A DNA stretch of 64,000 bases, taken from positions 62,001-126,000 of IMG/VR virus record IMGVR_UViG_3300042691_023183, one strand, 5' to 3'. The notes under the pieces were generated by a model that worked only from the letters and a program-made list of their open reading frames with translations, was not told where the DNA came from and did no database searches. Numbering within the stretch: the first letter of the stretch is position 1; each line of letters opens with the position of its first letter. Both the position numbers and the translations under genes were made by a program. Positions 25,946-34,669 of the stretch are shown here, in pieces. Source of the DNA: a virus.

Positions 25946-27024
25946 TCAAACTAGCAGACATCGCAAGAGAAATTCTTTCGGAGGAAAACGTTAAGAAACT
26001 CTTTGGATCATTATCCAACAGAGTTACCACCGAGGAAATGCATGGTGTTTTTGGTGAGTTAAAAAAGAAACTCGCTAAGAAGTTTTCTAGCTTCAACAAC
26101 ACAACCAAACTGTCAAGTCGTCAAGATCATGGCGATATTGACATTGTTGTTGTACCTCCTGCGGGACAATCTGCGCGTGATATTATAACCAACGCAGTTG
26201 GAACCAATATTGTCAGAAATACCGAACCAAATGCGGTTGTAACATCTAATGGTAACGTATATCAACCAAAACAAATGTATGTTACCACCAATGGTAATAT
26301 CTTTTCTATATTGTATCGGCCAGATAAGTTGGATAAACAAGTTCATATTGACTTTATTGTAGCAAAAGATGAAGAAGATGCACGTAACAAACAAGATTAT
26401 CTAGCATACAATGACTTTTCAGGTATAGTTGGTGTTATTGCCAGAAAACTTGGGTTTAAGTATGGTAGTGATGGTTTCTTTAAGATCTTTGTTGATAACA
26501 AGGGTCAAAATCGATCAATCTTAATTACAAAGAACCTTCGTGACGCTCAAAAGATTCTTGGTTTTCGTAATGTTGATACTAATTTTTCCAACATTAAGAG
26601 TGAAGATGATATTGTAGAATACATCAAGACATCACCATTGTTTGATATACGTCAATTAAGTGGTGAATTGAATCGTGGTGATCGTAAAAAGATGCGTAGT
26701 GAACGTCAGTCCGCGCAGTATATACGTGATCAGTTGTTGCAAAGTGGTCAACGTCGTAGTGTGAATGATGATGACTTCTTCTTCAAGTCGTTGTTTCCAT
26801 CTTTGTATGATCAGGTTGACCAAGAAAAACAAAAGTTAGACGCCGAAACCGTTAAAACTGAAAAGTATAATGGTAAGTGGATCATAAACACATTCAATTT
26901 GAAGACTGGTAAGGTTATAGGCGATATTAAAGACCATTTGAACAAACAGTATGGTGACGAGTTAGAAAACACCCCTGAAGAAGAAGTGATTAACACTGTT
27001 AAACAATATTTATCTACACTATGA
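25942..27024 (+). CDS. Nucleotidyltransferase-fold protein
   Basis: 360 residues starting MIKLADIAREILSEEN. The HGDIDIVVVP stretch near residue 70 (DxD) with a later VHIDFIVA strand is the acidic triad arrangement of polymerase-beta-like nucleotidyltransferases. The rest is not recognised. It overlaps both neighbours by 4 nt. A second NTase-fold gene lies at 40827-41465. Confidence 0.6.
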   Translation: MIKLADIAREILSEENVKKLFGSLSNRVTTEEMHGVFGELKKKLAKKFSSFNNTTKLSSRQDHGDIDIVVVPPAGQSARDIITNAVGTNIVRNTEPNAVVTSNGNVYQPKQMYVTTNGNIFSILYRPDKLDKQVHIDFIVAKDEEDARNKQDYLAYNDFSGIVGVIARKLGFKYGSDGFFKIFVDNKGQNRSILITKNLRDAQKILGFRNVDTNFSNIKSEDDIVEYIKTSPLFDIRQLSGELNRGDRKKMRSERQSAQYIRDQLLQSGQRRSVNDDDFFFKSLFPSLYDQVDQEKQKLDAETVKTEKYNGKWIINTFNLKTGKVIGDIKDHLNKQYGDELENTPEEEVINTVKQYLSTL

Positions 27025-28946
27025 ATGAACTTACGAAGGATCAGTGGAAAAAAAGTATGTCAACCGGATTTGGTGATAGTAGTCATCCAATCAATATGGA
27101 CAATCCACATCACGATAAACTGGTGGTTAAGTTAGAAAATGCCGAAATGGCCATGAGTGACATGACCAAGGCCATTGAATATAGCGACAAGTTGCAGAAG
27201 ATGTTCAATGTCAGTGATGATTTGGAAGATTGGGTAAAAGCCAAGTTGAATCACGCTGCGGATTATATTGCTACTGTAAGAGATTACTTGAAGTTTTACC
27301 ATGATGAAAAATCGTTGGGTACATCTGATCAAGAAATAAACGAAAGGTGGACACGTAAGTATAAAACCAGTATTGATTGTTCACATCCAAAGGGATTTAG
27401 TCAAAGAGCACATTGTGCTGGACGTAGAGCTAGACGTGATGGTAGACATACCAAAAGTAGTTCTGTTAGCGAAGTGGAAGTATATAACGAAGTTTTAAAA
27501 GATTTGATTGAGGATATTCTTGAAGAAGAAAGTTCTATGGCAATGGGTGCGGTGAAACAGATAAACAGTGATGCACAAGAACTTCAATCAATGTTGAAAC
27601 CACAGATGGAACTTCCTGACTGGTGTAAAGCCAAATTAAACTTGGCAGGAGAATATTTGGATGATGTATATCATCACTTAGATCATTTTGGTCCACAAGG
27701 TCGTAAGTTTGATGAAAACATCAACGAACTTGATTATGAAGGTGCGGTGGGTTTTCATGAATTGATGACTTTTTATGGAAAAGCGTCAGATGAACAACGT
27801 CAACAAATGGATGATTGTTTGGCTAATAAAAACGTTGATTGTGTCAAAGATCTAATTCATCAAGTAACTGGTATGACTATGAATAATGTTAAAGAAGCTG
27901 TTACAGATCCACGTTTTCTTGCAATGAAACAGATGAGTCCACAGGACTTGGAACGTTATATTCTTTCTACTCAACAAAAGAAGTCATCATATGTTCCACC
28001 CGTTATACAAAAAGCATATTGGATAAGTCCAATCGGAGAATTGACTCCTGTATCTGATCACGAAAGATGGGCAAAAGAAATGTATCCTGACGCAAAAGAT
28101 CCAAAGATGGAAGCATTTCGTAATGGATATATTAGAATGGTATATTCTGTTCTTAAGAATGGTCGTGTTCAGTTTGACTTTCAAAATATAAAAACTCCAT
28201 CTGGTGGAGAAGAATTCAATAAAAATGGTAATTCTACGTTAGGAATACCTCCTGTTAAACCGAATGTCATGGTAGTGATACATCAATTTATTAAAGAAAA
28301 GAATAAATTGACTAACACTGTTGCTGATGATAACTTGGAGGAAGCCATGAGTATCGAAGAAGATTGGAAAAAGATGTTAGGTACCGCCGCATTAGCAGCT
28401 GCTACTGCATTTGGTACCCCGCAGGTACAAGGTGGTGCGTCTGCGAATGTCACCACTCCACAACCTGTTGTAACAACAACTGTACAAAAACAATATCCGT
28501 ATACAGTTGAAGATATCATTGCCGCTACACTAGTTGATGAAGCTGGTGGAGAGAAAAATTCATTGGAGGGCATGCATGCTGTCTTGAACGTTATTATGAA
28601 TCGTGCGAAAGGCAATATACGTCAAGCTGCAATTGAATGTTTGAAACCAAAACAGTTTAGTGGTTGGAATACCGTTGATAAAAAGAGTGCAGATGCAATC
28701 AAGAAATTTATCGACTCCAAACGTGGACATTCACAATTCAAGAACGCTTTGAAGTTGGTTGACCAAGCAAAAAACAAATCCTTGAAGGATATTACCAAAG
28801 GATCCAATCATTTTTTGAATGTAAAGTTAACACAACAACAACGTAAAGGCGGTAAATTACCATCTTGGTACGATCCTAAAAAGGTTGTTGTTGACTATGG
28901 AAAACATCGGTTCTTGAAATTAGAAGAGTTGTATGAACTTGCCTGA
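27021..28946 (+). CDS. Multidomain protein with SleB-type cell-wall hydrolase domain
   Basis: 641 residues. The N-terminal part carries two similar helical repeats (VKAKLNHAADYIATVRDYL and CKAKLNLAGEYLDDVYHHL) and SIDCSHPKGFSQRAHCAGRR, a cysteine motif common in large phages. The C-terminal 150 residues match cell-wall hydrolase SleB/Hydrolase_2: TLVDEAGGEKNSLEGMHAVL, QFSGWN and DYGKHRFLKL. It probably cleaves peptidoglycan, either in the virion during entry or at lysis. Confidence 0.8.
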   Translation: MNELTKDQWKKSMSTGFGDSSHPINMDNPHHDKLVVKLENAEMAMSDMTKAIEYSDKLQKMFNVSDDLEDWVKAKLNHAADYIATVRDYLKFYHDEKSLGTSDQEINERWTRKYKTSIDCSHPKGFSQRAHCAGRRARRDGRHTKSSSVSEVEVYNEVLKDLIEDILEEESSMAMGAVKQINSDAQELQSMLKPQMELPDWCKAKLNLAGEYLDDVYHHLDHFGPQGRKFDENINELDYEGAVGFHELMTFYGKASDEQRQQMDDCLANKNVDCVKDLIHQVTGMTMNNVKEAVTDPRFLAMKQMSPQDLERYILSTQQKKSSYVPPVIQKAYWISPIGELTPVSDHERWAKEMYPDAKDPKMEAFRNGYIRMVYSVLKNGRVQFDFQNIKTPSGGEEFNKNGNSTLGIPPVKPNVMVVIHQFIKEKNKLTNTVADDNLEEAMSIEEDWKKMLGTAALAAATAFGTPQVQGGASANVTTPQPVVTTTVQKQYPYTVEDIIAATLVDEAGGEKNSLEGMHAVLNVIMNRAKGNIRQAAIECLKPKQFSGWNTVDKKSADAIKKFIDSKRGHSQFKNALKLVDQAKNKSLKDITKGSNHFLNVKLTQQQRKGGKLPSWYDPKKVVVDYGKHRFLKLEELYELA

Positions 28947-29214
28947 GTTTCCGACTTCTATAAACGATCCAATCTTTCAAAGTTTGGTTCGTAGAAAGAA
29001 ACAGGGAGAAGATACAACACTTCCTCCTGTTCAAGAATTTCCTCAATCGGATATTGATGAACTAGAGTCTTTTTGTAGGGCACATGGTATATTGGGATTT
29101 AACTGTGGACGTATGAATCCCAAGGCCGCACTACAAATGCTTAAAAGCAAATTGGGTGTATTGAGTCATAACGAAGTTACTTCGACTCAAGTAAAACAAA
29201 TATTAAAGGGTTAA
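28933..29214 (+). CDS. Small protein of unknown function after the wall hydrolase
   Basis: 93 residues, overlapping the hydrolase by 14 nt. The start is MNLPEFPTSINDPIFQSL. FCRAHGILGFNCGRMNPKAA suggests a compact helical domain. Not recognised. The 3' end overlaps the convergent fibre-like gene by 4 nt. Confidence 0.6.
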   Translation: MNLPEFPTSINDPIFQSLVRRKKQGEDTTLPPVQEFPQSDIDELESFCRAHGILGFNCGRMNPKAALQMLKSKLGVLSHNEVTSTQVKQILKG

Positions 29215-29684
29215 CTCCAAAGGTTAACTGCTATACGTTTCCATTTATTATCAACGTATACATAAATGTAATTATCATCTAATCTTACTTCTCCGACTAA
29301 TCCTGAATCTGTTGGTGATGTTGGTGCGGATGCGGTGGTATTAAGTTGAAATGATACAAATGACCCACTTGGTGAACTAATACTATTAGTGAAATACGCA
29401 TTAGATGCAGTGATGTCACCACCACTTCCACTTAGACTAGAACTTACATCACTTGGTACAACGATTAAACTGCCACTGATGATTTGATTTCCTTGGAACG
29501 TATTACTTCCAGTACTAGCACTTCCACTAATAGATGTTACCAGTTCGTTGATACTTACCGCGGCTAAATTACCAGATCCATCTGTACCAAATACAATGTT
29601 GGACCCAGATAGATATTTTTCATCGAACTTCGTATTAGAAGCATTTCTCTGTGAAAATATGATGCTTAATGGATATAGTGGCAT
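29211..29684 (-). CDS. Fibre- or virion-like repetitive protein
   Basis: 157 residues, rich in Ser, Thr, Gly and Asn. It has NIVFGTDGSGNLAA, GSNTFQGNQIISGSLIV and a C-terminal VRLDDNYIYVYVDNKWKRI. Shallow beta repeats of this kind are typical of phage tail fibre or decoration proteins. A TATTTATA box lies 8 nt before the start. Confidence 0.6.
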   Translation of the reverse strand: MPLYPLSIIFSQRNASNTKFDEKYLSGSNIVFGTDGSGNLAAVSINELVTSISGSASTGSNTFQGNQIISGSLIVVPSDVSSSLSGSGGDITASNAYFTNSISSPSGSFVSFQLNTTASAPTSPTDSGLVGEVRLDDNYIYVYVDNKWKRIAVNLWS

Positions 29685-29692
29685 ACAATACG

Positions 29693-29700
29693 TATAAATA
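29693..29700 (-). promoter_or_regulatory. TATTTATA-type promoter box (minus)
   Basis: On the minus strand this reads TATTTATA, 8 nt before the fibre-like gene ATG. Confidence 0.4.
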
Positions 29701-29730
29701 TAAGAAAAAACGGTAGATCTATGTTTTAAA

Positions 29731-29740
29731 ATATATTTAT
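29731..29740 (+). promoter_or_regulatory. TATTTATA-like promoter box
   Basis: ATATATTTAT, 6 nt before the ATG of a tiny ORF that is coupled to the lipoprotein gene; a variant of the recurrent box. Confidence 0.35.
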
Positions 29741-29746
29741 GACGGT

Positions 29747-29806
29747 ATGGGCTTTAAAGAACAACTTTTGGAACAAACACTTGAACTGAAAGAAAGAAAT
29801 TTATGA
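29747..29806 (+). CDS. 19-codon leader ORF coupled to lipoprotein gene
   Basis: ATG at 29747 encodes MGFKEQLLEQTLELKERNL, and its TGA overlaps the lipoprotein ATG (ATGA). The short amphipathic helix and exact stop-start overlap suggest a translated leader for coupling. It could also be chance. Confidence 0.35.
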   Translation: MGFKEQLLEQTLELKERNL

Positions 29807-30753
29807 AAAGAATATATATTGTTTTGTCGTTATTGTTATTAACCAGTTGTGCTACTGTTAGACCCGCTAAACAAGTTACTACCAATCAAGATGGTATTGC
29901 TAAAGAAGAAAAGAAAGTAGATAAAACCTTGGATCAAATTGATAAGAATGAACAAGGTAAAAAATCACAAACATCTACATTAGCACAAGGTATTCAACAC
30001 TCGTTGAATCAAGTTACCAATCCTCCAATTCAGGTTGAAACTGCCAAGTCTTTGAACGACCGTGTTGTTTCTATTGTTGGATCTCCTAACGTCGATGAAA
30101 TGAAACGTATCAAAGCAACCGTGGATCTTTTGAATTCCGCAGTTGAAGAAGAACGTAAAAAAGGTCAAGAGTTGTTGAGTAAACGTGATGAAATTATCAG
30201 TAAATTACAACAAGAAAATGCCGAACTCAATCAAAAGTACGATGACCAAATGTGGGAAATGACTGATAAGGCTAAGGAACAAGCAAAAATAGCAGATCAA
30301 AATAAAGCCGCATTGGATTCAATGAGCGGTATGTTTGGTTTGAACGCTGTATTTTGGGGTTTAAAGAAGTTTGTATTTAGTTGTTTAACCTTTATTATTG
30401 TTTTTGGTATTATCTTCTTGATTTTACGTGTATTGAGTACATTGAATCCCGCCGCAGCTGCTGCTTTCGGTATTTTTAATCTAATTGGTACTACAATATT
30501 GAGTATGATTAAGGCACTAACACCACATGCGTTTGAAATGGCTAATTTTACATCTAAAGATCATGTAGATGAATACAAATCACCGTTGACAAAAATAGTG
30601 GATGTAATTCAAGAGTTCCGTGAAAAATACAAAGAAAATCCAGATCGAACTTTTACATTAGATGAGTTATTGAAGAAATTTGATAAAGAAATGGACAGTC
30701 ATGAGAAGTCACTGATTGATAATCTATTGGCCGAACTAAGATGGAAACGGTAA
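29803..30753 (+). CDS. Lipoprotein with coiled coil and membrane segment
   Basis: 316 residues. A lipoprotein signal ends LLLTSC (C16). Residues about 100-180 form a charged coiled coil (EEERKKGQELLSKRDEIISK). A hydrophobic stretch about 190-215 (CLTFIIVFGIIFLILRVL) is a likely transmembrane helix, followed by a ~100-residue charged tail. Lipid anchor, coiled coil and inner-membrane helix recall unimolecular spanins. The long C-terminal domain is atypical, so a lysis role is only a hypothesis. Confidence 0.65.
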   Translation: MKRIYIVLSLLLLTSCATVRPAKQVTTNQDGIAKEEKKVDKTLDQIDKNEQGKKSQTSTLAQGIQHSLNQVTNPPIQVETAKSLNDRVVSIVGSPNVDEMKRIKATVDLLNSAVEEERKKGQELLSKRDEIISKLQQENAELNQKYDDQMWEMTDKAKEQAKIADQNKAALDSMSGMFGLNAVFWGLKKFVFSCLTFIIVFGIIFLILRVLSTLNPAAAAAFGIFNLIGTTILSMIKALTPHAFEMANFTSKDHVDEYKSPLTKIVDVIQEFREKYKENPDRTFTLDELLKKFDKEMDSHEKSLIDNLLAELRWKR

Positions 30754-30764
30754 CATATATTAAG

Positions 30765-30793
30765 TTGAACATCGTTACATAGTAATATATACT
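30765..30793 (+). promoter_or_regulatory. Sigma70-like promoter for helicase operon
   Basis: TTGAAC, a 17-nt spacer and TATACT, about 60 nt upstream of the gene at 30854. The good match and standard spacing suggest host RNA polymerase recognition. Confidence 0.6.
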
Positions 30794-30814
30794 ATTACCA
30801 TAACAAGTAAATTA

Positions 30815-30834
30815 TATTTAGTGTATACTAAATA
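30815..30834. promoter_or_regulatory. Inverted repeat downstream of promoter, candidate operator
   Basis: TATTTAGT and ACTAAATA are perfect inverted arms around GTAT, lying between the sigma70-like promoter and the first ORF of the helicase operon. Confidence 0.4.
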
Positions 30835-30853
30835 AACCACTAGTTATTAAGGT

Positions 30854-31159
30854 ATGAGTATGAAGTATTATATTATTGACAAACAGGTTAGTCATCAACC
30901 TGCCATTTTTAATTCACTAAATGAACTAGTTAGTACACTTGAACGTGTGGTACAATACAAGTTCAAGATGACTCGTAAACAGTACATGCAAAATCTTATA
31001 GATTTGGGACATGGTGTTGATGATCATCTTGGACGTACATTTACTGAATCTATGTCTGAATACGTAGAGATTGGCGTTATGAAGAATAACGCATGTGTTC
31101 GTTGTAATGTACATGAAGTGACACATTACGCTAAGTATATTAATGAAATGGGTCACTAA
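30854..31159 (+). CDS. Small protein of unknown function upstream of helicase
   Basis: 101 residues starting MSMKYYIIDKQVSHQPAIF, with AAGG 5-9 nt before the ATG. A mid-region GVDDHLGRTFTESM and two cysteines (CVRCN) near residue 80 are visible. Not recognised. It is 3 nt before the helicase gene and presumably co-transcribed. Confidence 0.6.
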   Translation: MSMKYYIIDKQVSHQPAIFNSLNELVSTLERVVQYKFKMTRKQYMQNLIDLGHGVDDHLGRTFTESMSEYVEIGVMKNNACVRCNVHEVTHYAKYINEMGH

Positions 31160-31162
31160 TAT

Positions 31163-32776
31163 ATGATCAACATTGATATTGAGTGGGGTGATCCCTATCA
31201 AATGTCCGATGATAAAGGTATGTGGAGACGGGAAGGTTTGATTCCGGTCTCTTACCGTAATGAGTTTTTTGCTTACTGGAAGGTTAATAGTTATAAACTA
31301 AAGGACAAGGGTTTTGGTGTAGTAAAAAAAGATAAAGATTGGTATTTAACCCAAACCAAAACAACCAAAGACCAATTTACCAACGCAAAACCCAAACAGT
31401 TGATATCAGAAGATGTGGTGTTAAAGCCATATACAATGAAACACAGTGATGGATTGCGTCCATGGCAGGTTGAAAGCGTTGCCAAACTATGTTCTGTGAT
31501 TAAAACGATTGGATGTGGTATTGACGGTAGTGACGTTGGTATTGGCAAAACATACGTTGCATGTGGTGTTGCACGTGAATTGGACATGGATATTCTTATT
31601 GTGTGTCCTAAAGCAGTTATGGAAAGTTGGAGACGTGTTGTCATTAACCACTTTAAAATGAAAACCCGGTTGATTGGTATTATCAACTATGAACTACTTC
31701 GTATGGGTCGTTCAGATTCAATGATTGCATCCTACGTTAAAAACCGTAAAACCCACGTAGAGGAGTTTAAATGGAAGATTCCTAAATCCACCTTGATTAT
31801 ATGGGATGAAAGTCAGAAACTAAAAGGAGCCACTACTAAAAACAGCGAGGTATGTTTAAAAGCTCTTAAAGACGGATATAAAATGTTGTTTTGTAGCGCT
31901 ACCAACGCTACTAATCCGTTGGAATTACGAACTGTTGGGATGGCAATTAAACTTTTTGAAAACAATCGTCAGTATTATCAGTGGTTGTATACACATGGTG
32001 TATCCAAAGGTCGATTTGGATTACAGTTTAACGGTAATAAAGAAGTATTAAAGAAACTCCACAAGGATATCTTTGTTAATCGTGGAACTCGTCTTACAAG
32101 AGATACCATTCCGAACTTTCCAGAAAGTCAAATTATTGCGGAGTGTTATGATATGGAAGAAGAAGCCAAACACAAGATCAACTCCATTTATGACGAAATG
32201 GAAGTTGAATTGACTAAACTCAAGAAGAAGGTCAAAAAGGAAAAGAATGATACCGCAAGTGAGTTGACTGCTATTTTAAGAGCAAGACAAAAAGTAGAAC
32301 TTGTAAAAGTTCCATTGTTTGTAGAAATGGTTGAAGAAGCTCTTGAAAACAACATGAGTGTGGTTGTCTTTGTTAATTTTACTGAAACCATAACAGCGTT
32401 ATCTAAACGTCTTGGTACCAAGTGTATTGTTAACGGTGTTGTATCTGACACTGAAAGACAACAAAACATTGATGATTTTCAAGCGGATAAGCAACGAGTT
32501 ATATTGGTGAATATTGCGGCTGGTGGTGCGGGTTTGTCATTGCATGATTTGCATGGCAATCATCCACGACAAGCATTAATTAGTCCATCGTATAGTGCTG
32601 TACAAATGAGACAAGCAACTGGACGTGTGTGGCGTGATAGTGCAAAGAGTAAGAGTATTCAAAAAATTGTATTTGTTGCAAATACAGTTGAAGAAAAAGT
32701 ATGTGACGCTGTTAATGAAAAATTAAAGAACATGGATTTATTAAACGATGGTGATTTGAAATATGAAAAGAACTAA
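31163..32776 (+). CDS. SNF2-type superfamily 2 helicase
   Basis: 537 residues. RPWQVESVAKL (Q-like), SDVGIGKTYVA (Walker A/motif I), LIIWDESQKLKG (DExx/motif II), FCSATNATNP (motif III), VFVNFTET, and NIAAGGAGLSLHDL with QATGRVWR (motifs V-VI). This order matches SNF2-like helicases used by phages in replication and recombination. It overlaps the next gene by 14 nt. Confidence 0.9.
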   Translation: MINIDIEWGDPYQMSDDKGMWRREGLIPVSYRNEFFAYWKVNSYKLKDKGFGVVKKDKDWYLTQTKTTKDQFTNAKPKQLISEDVVLKPYTMKHSDGLRPWQVESVAKLCSVIKTIGCGIDGSDVGIGKTYVACGVARELDMDILIVCPKAVMESWRRVVINHFKMKTRLIGIINYELLRMGRSDSMIASYVKNRKTHVEEFKWKIPKSTLIIWDESQKLKGATTKNSEVCLKALKDGYKMLFCSATNATNPLELRTVGMAIKLFENNRQYYQWLYTHGVSKGRFGLQFNGNKEVLKKLHKDIFVNRGTRLTRDTIPNFPESQIIAECYDMEEEAKHKINSIYDEMEVELTKLKKKVKKEKNDTASELTAILRARQKVELVKVPLFVEMVEEALENNMSVVVFVNFTETITALSKRLGTKCIVNGVVSDTERQQNIDDFQADKQRVILVNIAAGGAGLSLHDLHGNHPRQALISPSYSAVQMRQATGRVWRDSAKSKSIQKIVFVANTVEEKVCDAVNEKLKNMDLLNDGDLKYEKN

Positions 32777-33074
32777 AATTATAGTAAGATTGTCGTCTGA
32801 GTATTTTACAATTGATATTGAAGATATGTTTGACGATCCGTATATGGAAGCCTGCACACGAGCAATAGAGTTTAAATGTAAAACCAGTGATAAACTCTCA
32901 GCTCCACCGTGTATTATTGCGTCTTTGGATCGTAAAGGTGCAAAAACACATGTATATAACACTTATAACGTTTTGATAAATGCGGGATTACATACCTTCG
33001 CTGAAAACTTAAGAGTTAGATTCATGAATGACAGTGGCATCGATTTACAAAAAGAACCATCAAAATCTAAATAG
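32763..33074 (+). CDS. Small protein of unknown function after helicase
   Basis: 103 residues starting MKRTKIIVRLSSEYFTIDIE. It alternates short strands and helices with a basic end (KEPSKSK). No family recognised. The overlap with the helicase and the 1-nt gap to the next gene place it in the same operon. Confidence 0.55.
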   Translation: MKRTKIIVRLSSEYFTIDIEDMFDDPYMEACTRAIEFKCKTSDKLSAPPCIIASLDRKGAKTHVYNTYNVLINAGLHTFAENLRVRFMNDSGIDLQKEPSKSK

Positions 33075-33075
33075 T

Positions 33076-33792
33076 ATGGATAATATACCAGATAATCTTT
33101 CTCCAGATTTGATACAGGAACTTGAAAAGTTAAAACAAGAAGTACGTGAAATTAAAAAACTTCAAGGTTTAGGTGAATCAGTTGCGGAAGAAATTCAAAG
33201 AGAAATTGCCGAAAGTCTTGACGTTCCACATTTACGTGATAAACAGGATAGCCTAAAGGTAAAACTAAAAAGAGGACACGGATCAAGACCACTTTTGCAA
33301 TCAGAAATTGCAGCTGCTCAAGCGGTTTCACGTAGTGGTCGTGAAGCAGCACGTAAGTTGGGAGTAAACTATTTAACATATCGTAAGTATGCAAAAATGT
33401 ATGATATGCACAATCTTTTGAATCCATTCAACAAAGGAATCAAAAAAGATGTAGATCCCGAAGTTGGTAAATATCCGTTAGCAGAATTGTTGGAAGGTAA
33501 GTATCCAGATTATCCTGTATACCGACTCAAAGACAAGTTGATCCGATCACGTAAGAAAGACGCTTGTTGTGAAATCTGTGGATATAGAGAACGTAGGGTT
33601 GTAGATGGAAAGATACCGTTACTGTTGAATTTTGAAGACGGTAACTCAAAGAATCATAAAATTGAAAATATCAAGTTACTGTGTTACAATTGTACGTTTG
33701 TAGCGGGTAAAGGGTTTATTAAAAGAGGACAAAAACACTTTGATCCAGATGTGATGCAAGGATCGAAACACTTGTTTATTACTAGATTCTAA
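33076..33792 (+). CDS. HNH-like zinc protein with N-terminal helix-turn-helix
   Basis: 238 residues from ATG 33076. Residues about 85-110 (SGREAARKLGVNYLTYRKYA) look like a helix-turn-helix. The C-terminus has CCEICGY, then LLNFEDGNSKNHKIEN and LLCYNC, the HNH/zinc-ribbon frame. The first catalytic His of LHHxDG-type HNH motifs is replaced (LNFEDG), so it may bind DNA without cutting it. In large phages such proteins may be regulators rather than nucleases. Confidence 0.65.
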   Translation: MDNIPDNLSPDLIQELEKLKQEVREIKKLQGLGESVAEEIQREIAESLDVPHLRDKQDSLKVKLKRGHGSRPLLQSEIAAAQAVSRSGREAARKLGVNYLTYRKYAKMYDMHNLLNPFNKGIKKDVDPEVGKYPLAELLEGKYPDYPVYRLKDKLIRSRKKDACCEICGYRERRVVDGKIPLLLNFEDGNSKNHKIENIKLLCYNCTFVAGKGFIKRGQKHFDPDVMQGSKHLFITRF

Positions 33793-33802
33793 CATATTTA
33801 TA
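33793..33802 (+). promoter_or_regulatory. TATTTATA-type promoter box
   Basis: CATATTTATA, beginning right after the preceding stop codon and 4 nt before the next ATG, identical in sequence and spacing to the box at 22947. Confidence 0.5.
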
Positions 33803-33806
33803 TAGC

Positions 33807-34292
33807 ATGGACACATGTGATCATATATTAGCAAAGTATGGAGTTATGGCCAACTTTTCAATTGCAAAGAAGGTCACCAAAGAACGTATCAAAAGAATGT
33901 CTGAACGGTTAAACACCGAAGACGAAACTTCTGCGGAGTTTCAAGAAGCATTAAAACAAGAAATTCTAAAAGAAACTCAGGTAGCAATATTCAATAATAC
34001 CATACCCGGATTGATTACCAATGCTAAAGTTAACAAATCATCCATCAAACCAAAGATAATAAACGATAAAGACAAACGTAAAGTAACTCTATTGTCTGCT
34101 ATCATTATTCAAACCATACTCGAAAAGAAATTAACCAAAGATGAAACATGTTTGTTGATCATTCAAATGGTTAACGCTCTTGGATTAAAAGATTCAGATT
34201 TTAAAGATTTTACCCAACGATATTACATTCAAACAGATGATGAAGACGAAGAAGAGGACGATTATTATGATGGAGATGAAGAAGACGATTAG
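33807..34292 (+). CDS. Acidic-tailed protein of unknown function
   Basis: 161 residues. An N-terminal helical part (SIAKKVTKERIKRMSERL) is followed by a lysine-rich middle. The C-terminus consists almost only of Asp and Glu (from about 143). Acidic tails occur in DNA mimics and in chaperone or assembly factors, but nothing here decides. The promoter box and convergent neighbour suggest a single-gene unit. Confidence 0.6.
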   Translation: MDTCDHILAKYGVMANFSIAKKVTKERIKRMSERLNTEDETSAEFQEALKQEILKETQVAIFNNTIPGLITNAKVNKSSIKPKIINDKDKRKVTLLSAIIIQTILEKKLTKDETCLLIIQMVNALGLKDSDFKDFTQRYYIQTDDEDEEEDDYYDGDEEDD

Positions 34293-34651
34293 TAAAAGTA
34301 TACTTTGATTTTGTCGTGTAAGTGAACTACACTTAGTCCTTCATATTTCCAATTTTCAGTTTTAGCCCTACGAATTAGACGTAGGTACTCTTCATCGTTT
34401 GTAATTTCAAATACTTTACCATCTACCCGGAGTGAGTTTGAATTGTCATTGATATAGTTTAACAAATTTTTACGAAAATGTTCATTCTCATCGTAAAATC
34501 TACAAATCGTATTTTTACATTTTTCGTTATGTTCAGGCGATGCGTTTTGACGATATGCAGTGATGTACGAGTATAAACCGGGAAACTTTTTTATCAGTTC
34601 ATTGCTGAATTTATTGTCATTGATAATTAAATAGAATAATTCATCTTTCAT
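34289..34651 (-). CDS. Small protein of unknown function (minus)
   Basis: 120 residues starting MKDELFYLIINDNKFSNEL, mixed alpha/beta, with three cysteines scattered in the first 60 residues. Not recognised. It is divergent from the GDP-mannose dehydratase gene with 18 nt between starts and overlaps the acidic gene's 3' end by 4 nt. Confidence 0.55.
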   Translation of the reverse strand: MKDELFYLIINDNKFSNELIKKFPGLYSYITAYRQNASPEHNEKCKNTICRFYDENEHFRKNLLNYINDNSNSLRVDGKVFEITNDEEYLRLIRRAKTENWKYEGLSVVHLHDKIKVYFY

Positions 34652-34669
34652 AGTCTCTCATATATATGA

